NCBI GenBank assembly: GCA_016712595.1
Contig: JADJQT010000002.1
Span: forward strand, 620,001-684,000
Length of the DNA: 64,000 nucleotides
Origin: Rhodospirillales bacterium
GTDB taxonomy: Bacteria; Pseudomonadota; Alphaproteobacteria; Rhodospirillales; Defluviicoccaceae
Reading direction: 5' to 3'
Of this stretch, positions 32,568 through 44,215 are shown piece after piece (the first letter of the stretch is position 1; each line of letters begins with the position of its first letter). The notes beneath the pieces were generated by a model that did not search any database, was not told the DNA's origin, and worked only from the letters and a program-made list of their open reading frames with translations. The translations under genes were made by a program, and so were the position numbers.

Positions 32568-33051
32568 CCTCGTAGCCGCCAAGGCGGGCGAGGAAACTGG
32601 CGCCGAGTAAGGAGACATCCATCGGCTGGGCGCTGACCGAGGCGCGGACGTTGCGCATCCTCAGCGCGCCGATGCGCACCTCGCCCAACCGGACCGGCGC
32701 GGCGCGGACAACTCCGCCGGGGGTGCTGTAGATCTCGGTATAATCGTGGGCACCGACCTTGAGATCCAGACGCTCGGCATCGCTGGCGGAGAGCACGACG
32801 TTGCTGGCACCGGTATCGACGAGAAAGCGGATGGGCTGGCCGTCGACGTCGGCGCGGACGAGAAAATGGCCGCGCGGATCGGCGCGCAGGACCACCTTGC
32901 CAGGACCTTCTGTGACGATCGCGTTCGTCGGCTGGGGCTGCGGGATGAGGCGGGCAAGATCGTTCAGCGTCGAGCGATCGCCGAGGGAGGCAAGAACGAG
33001 CAGGCCGGCGCAAGCGGCGTTAAGCAACCAGCGGGCGAACGTCGCGATCAT
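32536..33051 (-). CDS. Retropepsin-like aspartic protease, membrane-anchored
   Basis: A 171-residue protein with an N-terminal hydrophobic anchor (about 7-23) and one retroviral-type aspartic protease domain. The catalytic Asp79 lies in FLVDTGASNVVLS. The LLGASFLARLG segment near the C-terminus is the second family hallmark. It belongs to the TIGR02281-type clan AA proteins found in many alphaproteobacteria, thought to act as dimers on the periplasmic side. No substrate is known. It lies just downstream of mutL on the same strand. Confidence 0.85.
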   Translation of the reverse strand: MIATFARWLLNAACAGLLVLASLGDRSTLNDLARLIPQPQPTNAIVTEGPGKVVLRADPRGHFLVRADVDGQPIRFLVDTGASNVVLSASDAERLDLKVGAHDYTEIYSTPGGVVRAAPVRLGEVRIGALRMRNVRASVSAQPMDVSLLGASFLARLGGYEVSHGQMTLRW

Positions 33052-33086
33052 CGAAACGGCGGCATGCTCCTACTGGCGGCCACAGG

Positions 33087-34894
<1,808 letters not shown>

Positions 34895-34895
<1 letters not shown>

Positions 34896-36541
34896 CAGGT
34901 GCGAGCCCGCAACTCCTTGAACGTGTTGATCAGGCCATTGGTCGAGCCGTCATGGCCGGTGACCACCGCGTCGTTTTGCAACTCGGGCAGGATTACCTTG
35001 GCGAGCTGTTTGCCGAGTTCGACGCCCCACTGATCGAATGAATTGATCTGCCAGACCACTCCTTGGGTGAAGATCTTGTGCTCGTAGGCGGCGATGATCA
35101 GGCCGAGAGTGTAAGGATCGACCTGCTTGACCAGGATCGAATTGGTCGGCCGGTTGCCGTCGAAGACCTTGTGCGGCACCAGGGCCTCGAGTGCCTCGCC
35201 GGACAGGCCCTGTGCCGTCAGCTCGCTGCGCACCTCGGCTTCCGACTTGCCTTTCATCAGCGCTTCCGGCTGGGCGAAGAAGTTGGAGAGCAGCAGCGCG
35301 TGATGCTCGCCGATCGGGTTGTGCGACTTCGCCGGCGCGATGAAGTCGCACGGAACCAGCCGGGTGCTTTGGTGGACGAGCTGATAGAAGGAGTGCTGGC
35401 CGTTGGTTCCCGGTTCGCCGAACAGCACCGGGCCGGTCTTGTAGTCGACCCGCCCGCCGCTGCGGGTGACGTACTTGCCGTTGCTCTCCATGTCCGACTG
35501 TTGCAGGAACGCCGGCAGGCGGTGCAGGTACTGATCATAAGGCAGGACGGCGTAGGTCTCGGCGCCGAGGAAATTCGAATTCCAGATGCCGATCAATCCC
35601 ATCAGTACCGGGATGTTCGCCTCCAGGGGTGCCGTGCAGAAATGGGCGTCCATCGCGCGGCCGCCGGCGAGCAGTTCGTCGAACCGATCCATGCCGATGG
35701 CGATGGCGATGGGCAGGCCGATCGCCGACCACAGGGAGTAGCGCCCGCCGACCCAGTCCCAGAAGGCGAACATGTTGGCGGGATCGATGCCGAACGCGGT
35801 GACCGCCGGCTCGTTGGTCGAAAGGGCGACGAAGTGCTTGGCGACCGCTGCCTCGCCCAGCGCCTCGACCAGCCAAGCCCGCGCCGTCCTGGCGTTGGCG
35901 ATGGTTTCCTGGGTGGTAAACGTCTTGGAGGCGACGATGAACAGCGCGCTCTCGGGGCGCAGGCGCTTGAGCGTCTCGGCGGCGTGGGTGCCGTCGACGT
36001 TGGAGATGAAGTGGACGCGCAGGCCATCCTGTAGGTAAGGCTTGAGGGCCTCGGTGACCATCACCGGCCCGAGGTCCGAGCCACCGATGCCGATGTTGAC
36101 GACGTCGGTGATCGGCTCGCCGGTGTGCCCCGTCCACGCGCCGCTGCGCACCGCCTCGGAGAACGTGCGCATCTGCTCACGCACCCGCACCACCTCCGGC
36201 ATCACGTCCTCGCCGCCGACGAAGATCGGCTTGTCGAGCGTGTTGCGCAGCGCCACGTGCAGGACGGCGCGCCCTTCGGTGGCGTTGATCTTCTCGCCGG
36301 AGAACATCTTCGCTCGCCAGCCATCGAGATCGGCGGCACGCGCGAGATCGACGAGCAGCCGCAGCGTCTCGGCGGTGATCCGGTTTTTCGAATAATCGAA
36401 CAGCAGATCGCCCAGCGTCAGCGAGAATGCTCGGAAGCGCTCGGGGTCCTGTGCGAACAGGTCGCGCATGTGGGTATTTTTGACCGCGTTGGCGTGCGCC
36501 TCCAGCGCGCCCCACGCCTGCGTGCCCGTGATCGACGACAT
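34895..36541 (-). CDS. pgi: Glucose-6-phosphate isomerase
   Basis: Interconverts glucose-6-phosphate and fructose-6-phosphate. The ATG at 36541 gives 548 residues, the common family length, and a purine-rich AGGGGAAGGGAT lies just before it; the frame stays open upstream without homology. Signature segments are NIGIGGSDLGP, the FVASKTFTT-like VASKTFTTQET, WDWVGGRYSLWSAIGLP and GEHHALLLSNFFAQ. It is the first gene of a unit with mutL. Confidence 0.96.
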
Positions 36542-37201
36542 ATCCCTTCCCCTTTTGACATGATTTTCGTGGCCGGAAGACCTGCCGTGGACATTAGCGC
36601 AGGCCACGAGATCGACAAAGGGGAAGCCGGCGCAAAAGTGAACGCTGCCGAAAGGAATGCGATCGGGATCGTTGTTAGCAGCTTTCCTTCGCCACACGTT
36701 TACGCGCCTGCCCCGATGGGTTGTGCAAGGCGAGAGCGTAACGCCTGCAGGGCGCTTTCGGATTGTCTCCAGCGTCAATTCGCGCGCTGCCGGCGCCCGG
36801 GCGGTGCTCCATGACACCGACTGCTCTATGCGCTGTCGCTGCAAAAGTTGAGCTGCCGGCGCGGGAAATAGATGGTGGCTGGTCGCCAAATTCTGAATTT
36901 TTTGTAATTTGCAGGAGCCATATATTTGGAATATGGATGACAAGTTCTTAAGGGTAAATTTTTGATTTGAATAATTAACTATGAATGTGATTAGCAAAAA
37001 GTTTTTGTCTGTTCCTTATAATGTTAAGTTTATTTTTGATAAAATATGTTAAGTAAAACTATTTTTAATTGTTGAGTAAGATAATTTGAACGGCATAACA
37101 GCAGGAATTTTGATTGTTAATAATAGTCAGGCGAGTGTCGATTAAGCAATAGTGGTGATAAGTCGCCATAAAAAGTGCATCGTCTTGGTCGTGGAACATC
37201 A
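36542..37201. other. Divergent pgi / efflux operon region with AT-rich block
   Basis: A 660-base gap. About 36542-36880 has normal GC-rich composition. About 36885-37180 is strongly AT-rich with long runs of A and T and many TpA steps, including an imperfect CATAT..ATATG palindrome near 36918-36935. No reading frame in it is convincing. By inference it is a regulatory region, perhaps bound by a MucR/Ros- or H-NS-like silencer, or a transfer scar. Confidence 0.6.
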
Positions 37202-38716
37202 ATGAATATGGACCATTTGCCCTCCGTGGACGCGTCGCGGGACGAATTTATGCGGGGCGCCGAAAGCAGTTCCGGCGGAATTTTTCCGAATTCTTCCCCA
37301 TTTTCTCCTTTGGGTCAGCATACGGCCAAGCCGAGAGTGTGGTCGTCGGCACGGTTTCGTAAGCTGGTCTTGCTCGGCGTCGTTACCTTTGGTGTCGTGG
37401 GGAGTGCCGTCTATTTTTTCGCCGATACGCGGCCACCGATCGGATATCGCACCGCCGAGATCGCGCAAGGTCAGATCGTCAGCATCGTCGATGCGTCGGG
37501 CACGCTGAAGCCACAGGCCCTTGTTTCCATCTCAGCGCAGAGCACTGGTCAGATCGCTGATGTTCCGGTCAATCTCAATGCGTCCGTCAAGACCGGGGAT
37601 GTTCTCGCGCGGCTAGACTCCGGCACCGCGGAAGCCCGGCTGGCGATGGCCGCCGCCGATCTCAACGTCGCGCGTGGTCAGGTCGAGATCGCGGGGGATC
37701 AGGCGGAACAGGCCCAGCGGCAGGTGGACAACGCGCGCGCCACGTTGCAGGGAATCCACGCCGACGTCGAGCACGCCGAACTGGCGCGCGGCGACGCCAA
37801 TCGGGACCTGAAGCGCAAGCGCGAGTTGTTGCAGACCGGCGACGCCGCGCCGGTTGAGTCGGACAAGGCGAGGACAGCATCTGGACAGGCCGACGCCGCG
37901 TTTGCCTCAGCCAGGGCTCGGGAGAACGCTGCGCAGGCCGCTCTCGCCGCCGCCGAGGCGCAAGTCAAGGTCGCGCAGTCGGGCGAGGCCAACGCCGTTG
38001 CCATCGTTGCCGCGCGCGAAGCCGCGCTCAGGCAGGCGCGACTTGACCTCGATCATACGACGATCCGTTCACCGATCGACGGCATCGTCGTCGAGTCAAA
38101 CGCCGTCGTCGGGCAGACGGTAAGCGCTGCCGCGCAAGCAGCGCCGCTTTTCGCCGTGGCCAACGACCTGCACAAGCTCGATTTGCACGCGAACGTCGAC
38201 GAAGCCGATATTGGCCGCATCATCGAGGGGCAGGTGGCGACATTTACATTCGACGCTTATCCAGGGCAGGTCTTCACCGGCAAGGTCGCGGAAATTCGCA
38301 AGACGCCGCAAGTCCTGCAGAGCGTCGTCAGTTATGACGTTATCATCTCCGTGGTCAACGATGACCTCAAGCTTCTACCCGGCATGACCGCGGATACCCG
38401 CATCGTCACTGGCGAGCGCGACGACGTTCTCATGGTGCCGAACGCGGCCTTCCGCTTTCGTCCTTCTGCCGCGCACGAGCGATCCGCAGTACCCGCCGCT
38501 GGCGCAGAGAGTGGGACGCCGTCAACGGCGACGATCTGGCGCCTGACCCATGGTGGCCACCTTCAGGCCCTTGCCGTGCGTGCCGGCCTGTCGGACGGGA
38601 TCGAGACTGAGATCGCTGGCGGCGATGTTGCTGTCGGGGACGCGATCGTGATCGGAGCGAACAAGGGCTCGGCCCCGGAAACGCGGGACGCCCGCGTCGG
38701 GCCACTGAAGTTCTAG
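37202..38716 (+). CDS. MacA-like periplasmic adaptor (HlyD family) of a tripartite efflux system
   Basis: A 504-residue membrane-fusion protein. A Ser-rich cytoplasmic N-terminus is followed by one membrane helix (about 54-73), a lipoyl half-motif (GTLKPQALVSISAQSTGQI), a long alpha-helical hairpin rich in Ala, Gln and Arg (about 145-275), the second lipoyl half (TIRSPIDGIVVESNAVVGQ) and beta-barrel domains. The helical hairpin is longer than in many MacA proteins. It would link the inner-membrane MacB-like pump to the TolC-like channel encoded downstream. The start is uncertain: ATG at 37202 or 37208, or a GTG at 37175. No clear ribosome site is seen. Confidence 0.88.
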   Translation: MNMDHLPSVDASRDEFMRGAESSSGGIFPNSSPFSPLGQHTAKPRVWSSARFRKLVLLGVVTFGVVGSAVYFFADTRPPIGYRTAEIAQGQIVSIVDASGTLKPQALVSISAQSTGQIADVPVNLNASVKTGDVLARLDSGTAEARLAMAAADLNVARGQVEIAGDQAEQAQRQVDNARATLQGIHADVEHAELARGDANRDLKRKRELLQTGDAAPVESDKARTASGQADAAFASARARENAAQAALAAAEAQVKVAQSGEANAVAIVAAREAALRQARLDLDHTTIRSPIDGIVVESNAVVGQTVSAAAQAAPLFAVANDLHKLDLHANVDEADIGRIIEGQVATFTFDAYPGQVFTGKVAEIRKTPQVLQSVVSYDVIISVVNDDLKLLPGMTADTRIVTGERDDVLMVPNAAFRFRPSAAHERSAVPAAGAESGTPSTATIWRLTHGGHLQALAVRAGLSDGIETEIAGGDVAVGDAIVIGANKGSAPETRDARVGPLKF

Positions 38717-38719
38717 GCC

Positions 38720-39460
38720 ATGCATCCTCCCCTGATCGAGACCGTGGCCCTTTCCAAGCGCTATCGCCTCGGCGACTTCGAAGTCCCCGCACTGCTCGAC
38801 GTCTCGCTCGCGATCGAGCGTGGCGATTTCATCGCGGTGATGGGGCGATCCGGCTCGGGCAAATCGACCCTGATGAACCAGATCGGTTGTCTTGATCGGC
38901 CGACATCGGGTCACTATCGCTTCGATGGCGACGACGTCTCGGCGCTTGGTCCCGATGAACTGGCGCGCGTGCGCAACCGCAAAGTTGGTTTTTGCTTTCA
39001 GTCGTTCAACCTGTTGCCACGGGCAAACGCCATCGACAACGTCGCGGTGCCGCTGGTCTATGCCGGAATTGAGGCCCGCGCGCGACGCCAGCGTGCCGAG
39101 GCGGCGATCGCCGCGGTCGGCCTCACCGAGCGCGCCCACCATCTGCCGAGTCAGCTTTCCGGCGGCCAACAGCAACGGATCGCCATTGCCCGGGCCCTGG
39201 TCAACCGGCCGGTGCTGATCCTTGCCGACGAGCCGACCGGGACACTCGACGAACGCACCGGACTTGAGATCATGGTGCTGTTTCGGCGGCTCAACCGGGC
39301 TGGGATCACCATACTGCTGGTCACTCACGATCCGGATGTAGCCCGGTTCGCTGATCGCGTCATCGTCCTGCGCGACGGCCGGATGGTGGAAGATCGAAGC
39401 CAGGCTCCGATCGATCCGACAGCACTGCTCACTCGCGCGCCCGCCGAGGTGCTCGCATGA
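38720..39460 (+). CDS. MacB-like ABC transporter ATPase
   Basis: A 246-residue ATPase of the LolD/MacB group. Walker A is GRSGSGKST at 42-50, the signature LSGGQQQRIAIA lies near 143-154, and Walker B LADEPTG follows, with the family's FCFQSFNLLPRANAIDNV Q-loop segment. It starts three bases after the adaptor stop. Its own stop overlaps the permease ATG by four bases. In Escherichia coli MacB the ATPase and permease are fused; here they are separate chains. Confidence 0.92.
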   Translation: MHPPLIETVALSKRYRLGDFEVPALLDVSLAIERGDFIAVMGRSGSGKSTLMNQIGCLDRPTSGHYRFDGDDVSALGPDELARVRNRKVGFCFQSFNLLPRANAIDNVAVPLVYAGIEARARRQRAEAAIAAVGLTERAHHLPSQLSGGQQQRIAIARALVNRPVLILADEPTGTLDERTGLEIMVLFRRLNRAGITILLVTHDPDVARFADRVIVLRDGRMVEDRSQAPIDPTALLTRAPAEVLA

Positions 39461-40689
39461 CCTTTCTCGATGCCCTCCTCAGTGCCGTGCAGGCGCTGCG
39501 CGCCAACGTCCTGCGCAGCGCCCTGACCATGCTGGGGATCGTCATCGGCGTGGCGGCGGTCATCCTCGTCGTCGCCATCGGTTCGGGCGCGCGCGACGTC
39601 ATTGTCCGGCAAATCAGCAGTCTTGGCTCCAACCTGATCGTCATCGATCCACTTTCCGTGCCGATCGGCAGCATGCGAGGGATCGGCGGGAACGGCCGCT
39701 CACTCTCCGAGGACGACGCGGACGCAATCCGACGCGATGTGCCGGATATCCAGGACGCCGTCCCCATGGTGCGGGGCAGCGTCTTAGCCGTTCGCGGTGA
39801 CCTTAACGTCGTTACGCCGATTTACGGGGTAACGTTGGGGTTTCTCGACGCACGCGACTGGGAGATCGCCAACGGGCGAAGTTTCGCCAACGACGAGATG
39901 AACGCGGGAGACAAGGTCGCGCTGATCGGAAAGACAGTCGCGCGCGCACTATTTGGCGAGATCGATCCCGTCGGCGCCGCCATCCGCATCCAGCGCGTTC
40001 CGTTCACCGTCGTCGGCGTGCTCGCCGCCAAGGGACAGACGACGTCGGGTAAAGACCAGGACGATGTGATCATCGCACCGCTCAAGACGGTCAAGGCGCG
40101 CGTTCTCGGAGTCAATCCGGCAGCGCCTCAGCGAGTGGATTCGATGCTGGTCAAGGTGAGCGAGGGCGCCGATTTGAGCGTCACCGAGGAAGAGGTGCGC
40201 GGTCTTTTGCGTGAGCGCCACCGGCTTCAGACCTTCCAGGAAGATGATTTCTCGATCAAGAATCTCGCCGAGGTCCTGCAGATCAAGCAGGCCTCGGCGC
40301 AGGCCCTGGCCTCGCTCGTCGCCGCCGTCGCCTCTGTCTCACTGCTTGTCGGCGGCATCGGCATCATGAATATCATGCTCGTCTCGGTCATCGAGCGCAC
40401 CCGCGAGATCGGCATCCGCATGGCGGTCGGCGCACGCCGTCGCGACATCCTTGCGCAATTCCTTGTCGAGGCGGTGAGCGTATCGGCAATCGGCGGCGGC
40501 GTCGGCCTAATCATCGGTATCGTCGCCGCTGGCGTTGTCGCCTCGATCGCCGGCTGGCCATGGATCATCAGCCCCGTCGCCGTGCTGCTCGCCGTCGGAT
40601 TCAGCGTTGGCGTCGGCGTCGTCTTCGGCTTCTACCCGGCCCGCCGGGCGGCATGGCTCGATCCGATCGAGGCACTCCGCCATGAATAG
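39457..40689 (+). CDS. MacB-like ABC transporter permease (FtsX superfamily)
   Basis: A 410-residue inner-membrane protein. One N-terminal helix (about 20-42) is followed by a large periplasmic MacB_PCD-type domain with GSNLIVIDP and the VPFTVVGVLAAKG segment. Three C-terminal helices contain NIMLVSVIERTREIGIRMAVG, the FtsX-type coupling segment. Members work by mechanotransmission rather than classic transport, pushing substrates from the periplasm through TolC. It overlaps both neighbours, so the ABC pair and the channel are translated as a block. Confidence 0.93.
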   Translation: MTFLDALLSAVQALRANVLRSALTMLGIVIGVAAVILVVAIGSGARDVIVRQISSLGSNLIVIDPLSVPIGSMRGIGGNGRSLSEDDADAIRRDVPDIQDAVPMVRGSVLAVRGDLNVVTPIYGVTLGFLDARDWEIANGRSFANDEMNAGDKVALIGKTVARALFGEIDPVGAAIRIQRVPFTVVGVLAAKGQTTSGKDQDDVIIAPLKTVKARVLGVNPAAPQRVDSMLVKVSEGADLSVTEEEVRGLLRERHRLQTFQEDDFSIKNLAEVLQIKQASAQALASLVAAVASVSLLVGGIGIMNIMLVSVIERTREIGIRMAVGARRRDILAQFLVEAVSVSAIGGGVGLIIGIVAAGVVASIAGWPWIISPVAVLLAVGFSVGVGVVFGFYPARRAAWLDPIEALRHE

Positions 40690-42067
40690 GCGGATCCAGC
40701 GCTTGGTGGCGAACGGCATCATCGCCACCGTGCTGACACCCACCGTGCTGGCACCGGGGGCGCTGGGACTGAGCCTGATTGTCGGCCCGTCTGTCGCCGC
40801 CGCCGAAACGCTCAGCGAAGCGCTGGCGCAGGCTTACGCGAACAATTCGATGCTGGCGGCGGCGCGGGCGGAACTGCGGCGAACGGACGAACTCGTGCCG
40901 GAAGCGCTGTCCGGTTGGCGGCCTCAGGCGGACGTGACCACCGGCGGTGGATACGTCTTCAGCGGCGGCGGCAGCGGCGGTGCCAGCAACGTCACGCAAT
41001 CCAGCGGACCGGCAGTGGCACTGGACCTGCGTGTCAAACAGCCGATCTACAATTTCGTCACTCCGGCCACGGTCCGGCAGGCAAAGAGCGCGGTGCGGGC
41101 ACAAAGGGCACGGCTGACGGCGGTCGAGCAGGACACGCTCCTGCATACGGCCACGGCCTACCTGGACGTGCTTCGTGCCGAGAGTGTGCTGCAGCTAACT
41201 GGAGATCAGCAACGCCAACTCGATCGTGACCTTCAATCGGCGCAGCGGCGGTTCGCTCTTGGTGAGCTTAAGAACAGCGACATCGCTCAGTCGGAAGCCG
41301 GGGTCGCGCGAGCACGGGCGATGCGCACCCAGGCGGAAGGCTCGCTGCAATCGGCGCGCGCTGCGCTGAGCGCGCTGACGGGCAGCGCTCCGGACGCCTT
41401 GACGATGCCGGTGATGCCCGATGACCTGCCGGCGACGGAAGCCGAGGCCGCCGATGCGTCGGTGAACAGCCCAAACGTCATCGCTGCCGATTTCGCTCTG
41501 CGCGCGGCCGAAGACGGCGTCGACGTCAGTTTCGGCCAGGAACTGCCGCAGGCCTACGTGCAGGCCGATGCCGGTGCCTCAACCCAATCGATCCTCGGGC
41601 TGGTCTCCTTTCCGCTCTACCACGGCGGCATGCTGGATGCGCAGGTTCGCGCCGCCAAGCAGCTTGTCGGCCAACGACAGCGGGAAGCCGACGGGCAACG
41701 ACGGCAAGCGAAACAGGCGGCGATCACCGCCTGGGCGTTGCTGCAGAGCGGGCGCGCCAACGAAGAGTCCTATCAAGCGCAGGTCAAGGCCACGCAGGTC
41801 GCCGCCGATGGTATCGGCCGGGAAGGTGGCCTCGGCCTGCGAACAATGACCGACGTCCTCCTGTCGCGCCAGCAGGTGCTTGAAGCTCAGGTCGAAAGCC
41901 TCGGCGCGCAGCGGGACGCACTCGTCGGTGCCTACCAACTGCTCGCTGCCGTTGGGCGACTGACCGCGAACGACCTCAATCTTGACGTGCAGAAATACGA
42001 CCCAACTGCGCATTACAACGACGTCAGCCAACTATGGGGTGGGCGTGATATCGGAGACGACAAGTAA
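40682..42067 (+). CDS. TolC-family outer-membrane efflux channel
   Basis: A 461-residue outer-membrane protein. The ATG at 40682 overlaps the permease stop and gives a signal peptide ending near VAAAETLSEAL. It shows two OEP-type repeats with long Ala, Gln and Arg-rich helices (for example QRQLDRDLQSAQRRFALGEL), as in TolC/BepC proteins. It completes the tripartite efflux system for export of a peptide, lipid or drug. The operon ends in AT-rich DNA immediately after the stop. Confidence 0.9.
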   Translation: MNRRIQRLVANGIIATVLTPTVLAPGALGLSLIVGPSVAAAETLSEALAQAYANNSMLAAARAELRRTDELVPEALSGWRPQADVTTGGGYVFSGGGSGGASNVTQSSGPAVALDLRVKQPIYNFVTPATVRQAKSAVRAQRARLTAVEQDTLLHTATAYLDVLRAESVLQLTGDQQRQLDRDLQSAQRRFALGELKNSDIAQSEAGVARARAMRTQAEGSLQSARAALSALTGSAPDALTMPVMPDDLPATEAEAADASVNSPNVIAADFALRAAEDGVDVSFGQELPQAYVQADAGASTQSILGLVSFPLYHGGMLDAQVRAAKQLVGQRQREADGQRRQAKQAAITAWALLQSGRANEESYQAQVKATQVAADGIGREGGLGLRTMTDVLLSRQQVLEAQVESLGAQRDALVGAYQLLAAVGRLTANDLNLDVQKYDPTAHYNDVSQLWGGRDIGDDK

Positions 42068-42200
42068 AATATTTTTATTTATTTGATAAAAATTAAATAG
42101 TAGGATGTATCGTATAATGTACATCCATTTATAATGGAGTATATTCCCGATAATGCTTGCAATTTTTTAGGTTATTCTGTGTGTAAAAAGGATAAACACA
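42068..42200. other. AT-rich region after the efflux operon
   Basis: Strongly AT-rich DNA. A perfect seven-pair hairpin lies at 42103-42126 (GGATGTA / TACATCC) with TATAAT in its loop (42113-42118). It may be the transcription end of the efflux operon, the promoter of the following lipoprotein gene, or both. Confidence 0.45.
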
Positions 42201-42440
42201 ATGAGAATGCTGCGCATGATGTTGGCAGATGCGGTAATATTCGCGTCTGTTGGTGTGGCTGCGTGTTCTTCTACAGATACACAGGCTGAGAAAGCCTACG
42301 ATGATTCGACGGCAATATGCGAAAGAATGCAGGCGACCGATCAACGCGAGCAATGCTTTGACTCGGCCATGCGCACGTATCAGGCGGGGGTCGCGAAGCG
42401 GCGCGTTTCCACGGCGGATTGCCCGAAAAGTAGTTGCTGA
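42201..42440 (+). CDS. Small predicted lipoprotein
   Basis: A 79-residue protein with a short hydrophobic signal and a lipobox-like VGVAAC near residues 17-22. Processing would leave an N-terminal lipid-modified Cys followed by SSTDTQ. The mature part is charged and contains three more Cys (CERMQ, CFDSAM and the C-terminal CPKSSC). AAGGA is well placed before the ATG. The first bases share the AT-rich character of the intergenic DNA. No family recognised. Confidence 0.65.
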   Translation: MRMLRMMLADAVIFASVGVAACSSTDTQAEKAYDDSTAICERMQATDQREQCFDSAMRTYQAGVAKRRVSTADCPKSSC

Positions 42441-42756
42441 CCAGGATCGGCTCGCACGCGGTGGGAGCAGGCTGGGAGAACGGCTGCTGAGCTTCCAAGA
42501 TAGCTCCGTTGCCCCGCGCTGGCGGACGGCCGCGTGAGCCACAGCAGGGTCATGCGACTGTTTCAGCAGCCCGGTCTGGACACTTTCGGCGTTTGCGCCG
42601 TCAGCGCCACTCGGTCGGTTGCGCCGATTCGCAAGGGGACGGTGCAGGGGAGTACGGTGAGCGGATGGCCGCCGGCGAAGTTGCGCCGGACATCCGCAGC
42701 GGCTGCGGCAAAGCGGTTGCTTGACGGGTGTCTTCGGCGCCGGCATCGTTAACGTG
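42441..42756. other. Intergenic region, no supported gene
   Basis: A 316-base GC-rich stretch. No reading frame here combines a ribosome site with convincing composition, and no tRNA or known RNA motif was recognised. Confidence 0.4.
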
Positions 42757-42987
42757 ATGAGCGTTGCAAATGACAGTCAAGGCGTCGCCGCCGGCCGTGG
42801 TGCAGACCCTGGCGATGATCCGATCTGCGAGAAGGTTGGTGTTGTGGACGGCGGCGCTGGCGCGAGGGCGAGGGATAGCGACACGCCCAAGGCTCGCCTG
42901 GCGGCCGCCTTGCGCGATAACCTGAAGAAGCGCAAGGCGCAAGCGCGCCTTCGCGCTGGCACTCGTCCAGCCGCCGAGGAGCCGTAG
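42757..42987 (+). CDS. Small hypothetical basic protein
   Basis: A 76-residue protein. The C-terminal part PKARLAAALRDNLKKRKAQA is a basic amphipathic helix of a kind common in small unannotated alphaproteobacterial proteins; the N-terminal 45 residues are Gly and Asp-rich. The ATG at 42757 is preferred over upstream TTG or GTG codons, but no clear Shine-Dalgarno site is seen. Function unknown. Confidence 0.5.
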   Translation: MSVANDSQGVAAGRGADPGDDPICEKVGVVDGGAGARARDSDTPKARLAAALRDNLKKRKAQARLRAGTRPAAEEP

Positions 42988-43301
42988 CGCGCAATAAATT
43001 CGACGATGATCGATGGCATGTCGGCCGCCGGGTAGGGGGCAGGCCTCTTTGGCGAGAGGAGTACTTCCACCCCGGCGCAAAGCGACCGCCTGACGACGCG
43101 GCCAACTGAGGGGCGCGCCGCCAAGCGGAGTCACACCGAGATCATCGCGCCCCAGCCGCCGAACCGGGATCTGGCAGGGCGGGAGGACGGCAGGATCGTT
43201 TCCAAAGCGTACCCCACTGAAGGCTGTCAACCCTTGTGGCATCCGCCTGCCATCCGCCCGGCTAACCCGAATGCCTGGAGCGAGCGCGAAAGACGCATCC
43301 A
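42988..43301. other. Convergent intergenic region
   Basis: A 314-base GC-rich gap between two convergent genes. No supported gene, terminator with a T-run, or RNA motif was recognised. Confidence 0.4.
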
Positions 43302-44042
43302 CTATTCGCTGCGTGCGACGCCTACGAGTTGCAGGATCCAGATAAACATCGTCACAAAACTGCCGTAGAGCATGAACGCACCGAATATCGATTTGCGCTG
43401 AGCGACGTCTCGGGCGTCTGACTCATAGTACCAGCTTTTGATCTGTTGCGTTTCGAACGCGGTCAGGCCGGCGAAGATCACCGGAACGACGAACGACATC
43501 ACCAGATGCAAGCCGCTCGACTGCACGAAGATGTTGACGACCAGGGCAATCATCACGCCGATGCTTGCCATTACCAGGAAACGGCCCATCGCCGACAGGT
43601 CTCGCTTCGTGGTGTAGCCATAAAGGCTCATACCGGCGAAGGCGCCCGCGGTGATGAAGAAGGCGCGCGCGATGCTGTCTCCCGTGTACATGTAGAAGAA
43701 GGGCGCGATTAACGCTCCCCACATTGCCGCATACGCCCAGAAGCACGCCTGCGCTGCACCCACGCTGCGCGACATCATGATCTTCGGGGCGAAGAAGCCG
43801 AGGCCGAGAACACCAATGAACAGCACCCACTTGGCCGGGCCGAGGGCGATGGTTTGCATCAGCGCGACATTGCTAGCGACCAGCATGGCAATGATGCCGG
43901 TGAGCGCAACGCCAAGCGCCATGTAGTTGTAGACCCGCAGCATGTATTGGCGAAGGCCGACATCAATTTGCGCGGACGCCGCCTGCGAACGTGTCATCGG
44001 CTCGGTTCGAACGTCAAACCGCCGATCAGGTCCGAAAGCCAT
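43302..44042 (-). CDS. Bax inhibitor-1 family membrane protein
   Basis: A 246-residue protein with about seven membrane helices and BI-1/YbhL features: LRQYMLRVYNYMALGVALTG, the FETQQIKSWYYE loop and a C-terminal FGAFMLYGSFVTMFIWILQ helix. Family members are pH-sensitive calcium leak channels in the few studied cases; the bacterial role is otherwise unclear. The ATG at 44042 is supported by GAGG about nine bases upstream; a longer frame to 44204 has no homology. It is divergent from thpR. Confidence 0.92.
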   Translation of the reverse strand: MAFGPDRRFDVRTEPMTRSQAASAQIDVGLRQYMLRVYNYMALGVALTGIIAMLVASNVALMQTIALGPAKWVLFIGVLGLGFFAPKIMMSRSVGAAQACFWAYAAMWGALIAPFFYMYTGDSIARAFFITAGAFAGMSLYGYTTKRDLSAMGRFLVMASIGVMIALVVNIFVQSSGLHLVMSFVVPVIFAGLTAFETQQIKSWYYESDARDVAQRKSIFGAFMLYGSFVTMFIWILQLVGVARSE

Positions 44043-44215
44043 TTCTGCCTCTTTCCTCTCCATAAGACCGGCTCTAGATATGGCGGCATGGTGCGCGTCG
44101 CGCAAGGCAAGTCCGGCGCTGGTCGGCAGCCGGAGTTCTGGTGCGTATCGAAAGCGCGGGCAAAGGCGATGCCGGGGGCTGGCTTGAGGCTCACGCGATC
44201 GCAAGGAGTGCGGCC

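Noticed and set aside
36542..36997. Upstream extension of pgi through the AT-rich block
   Set aside because: The ATG at 36541 gives the standard N-terminus and length; the extension is intergenic DNA.
36885..37180. Possible small RNA or gene in the AT-rich block
   Set aside because: No stable GC hairpin with a T-run, no ribosome site with a supported frame; kept only as a regulatory-looking region.
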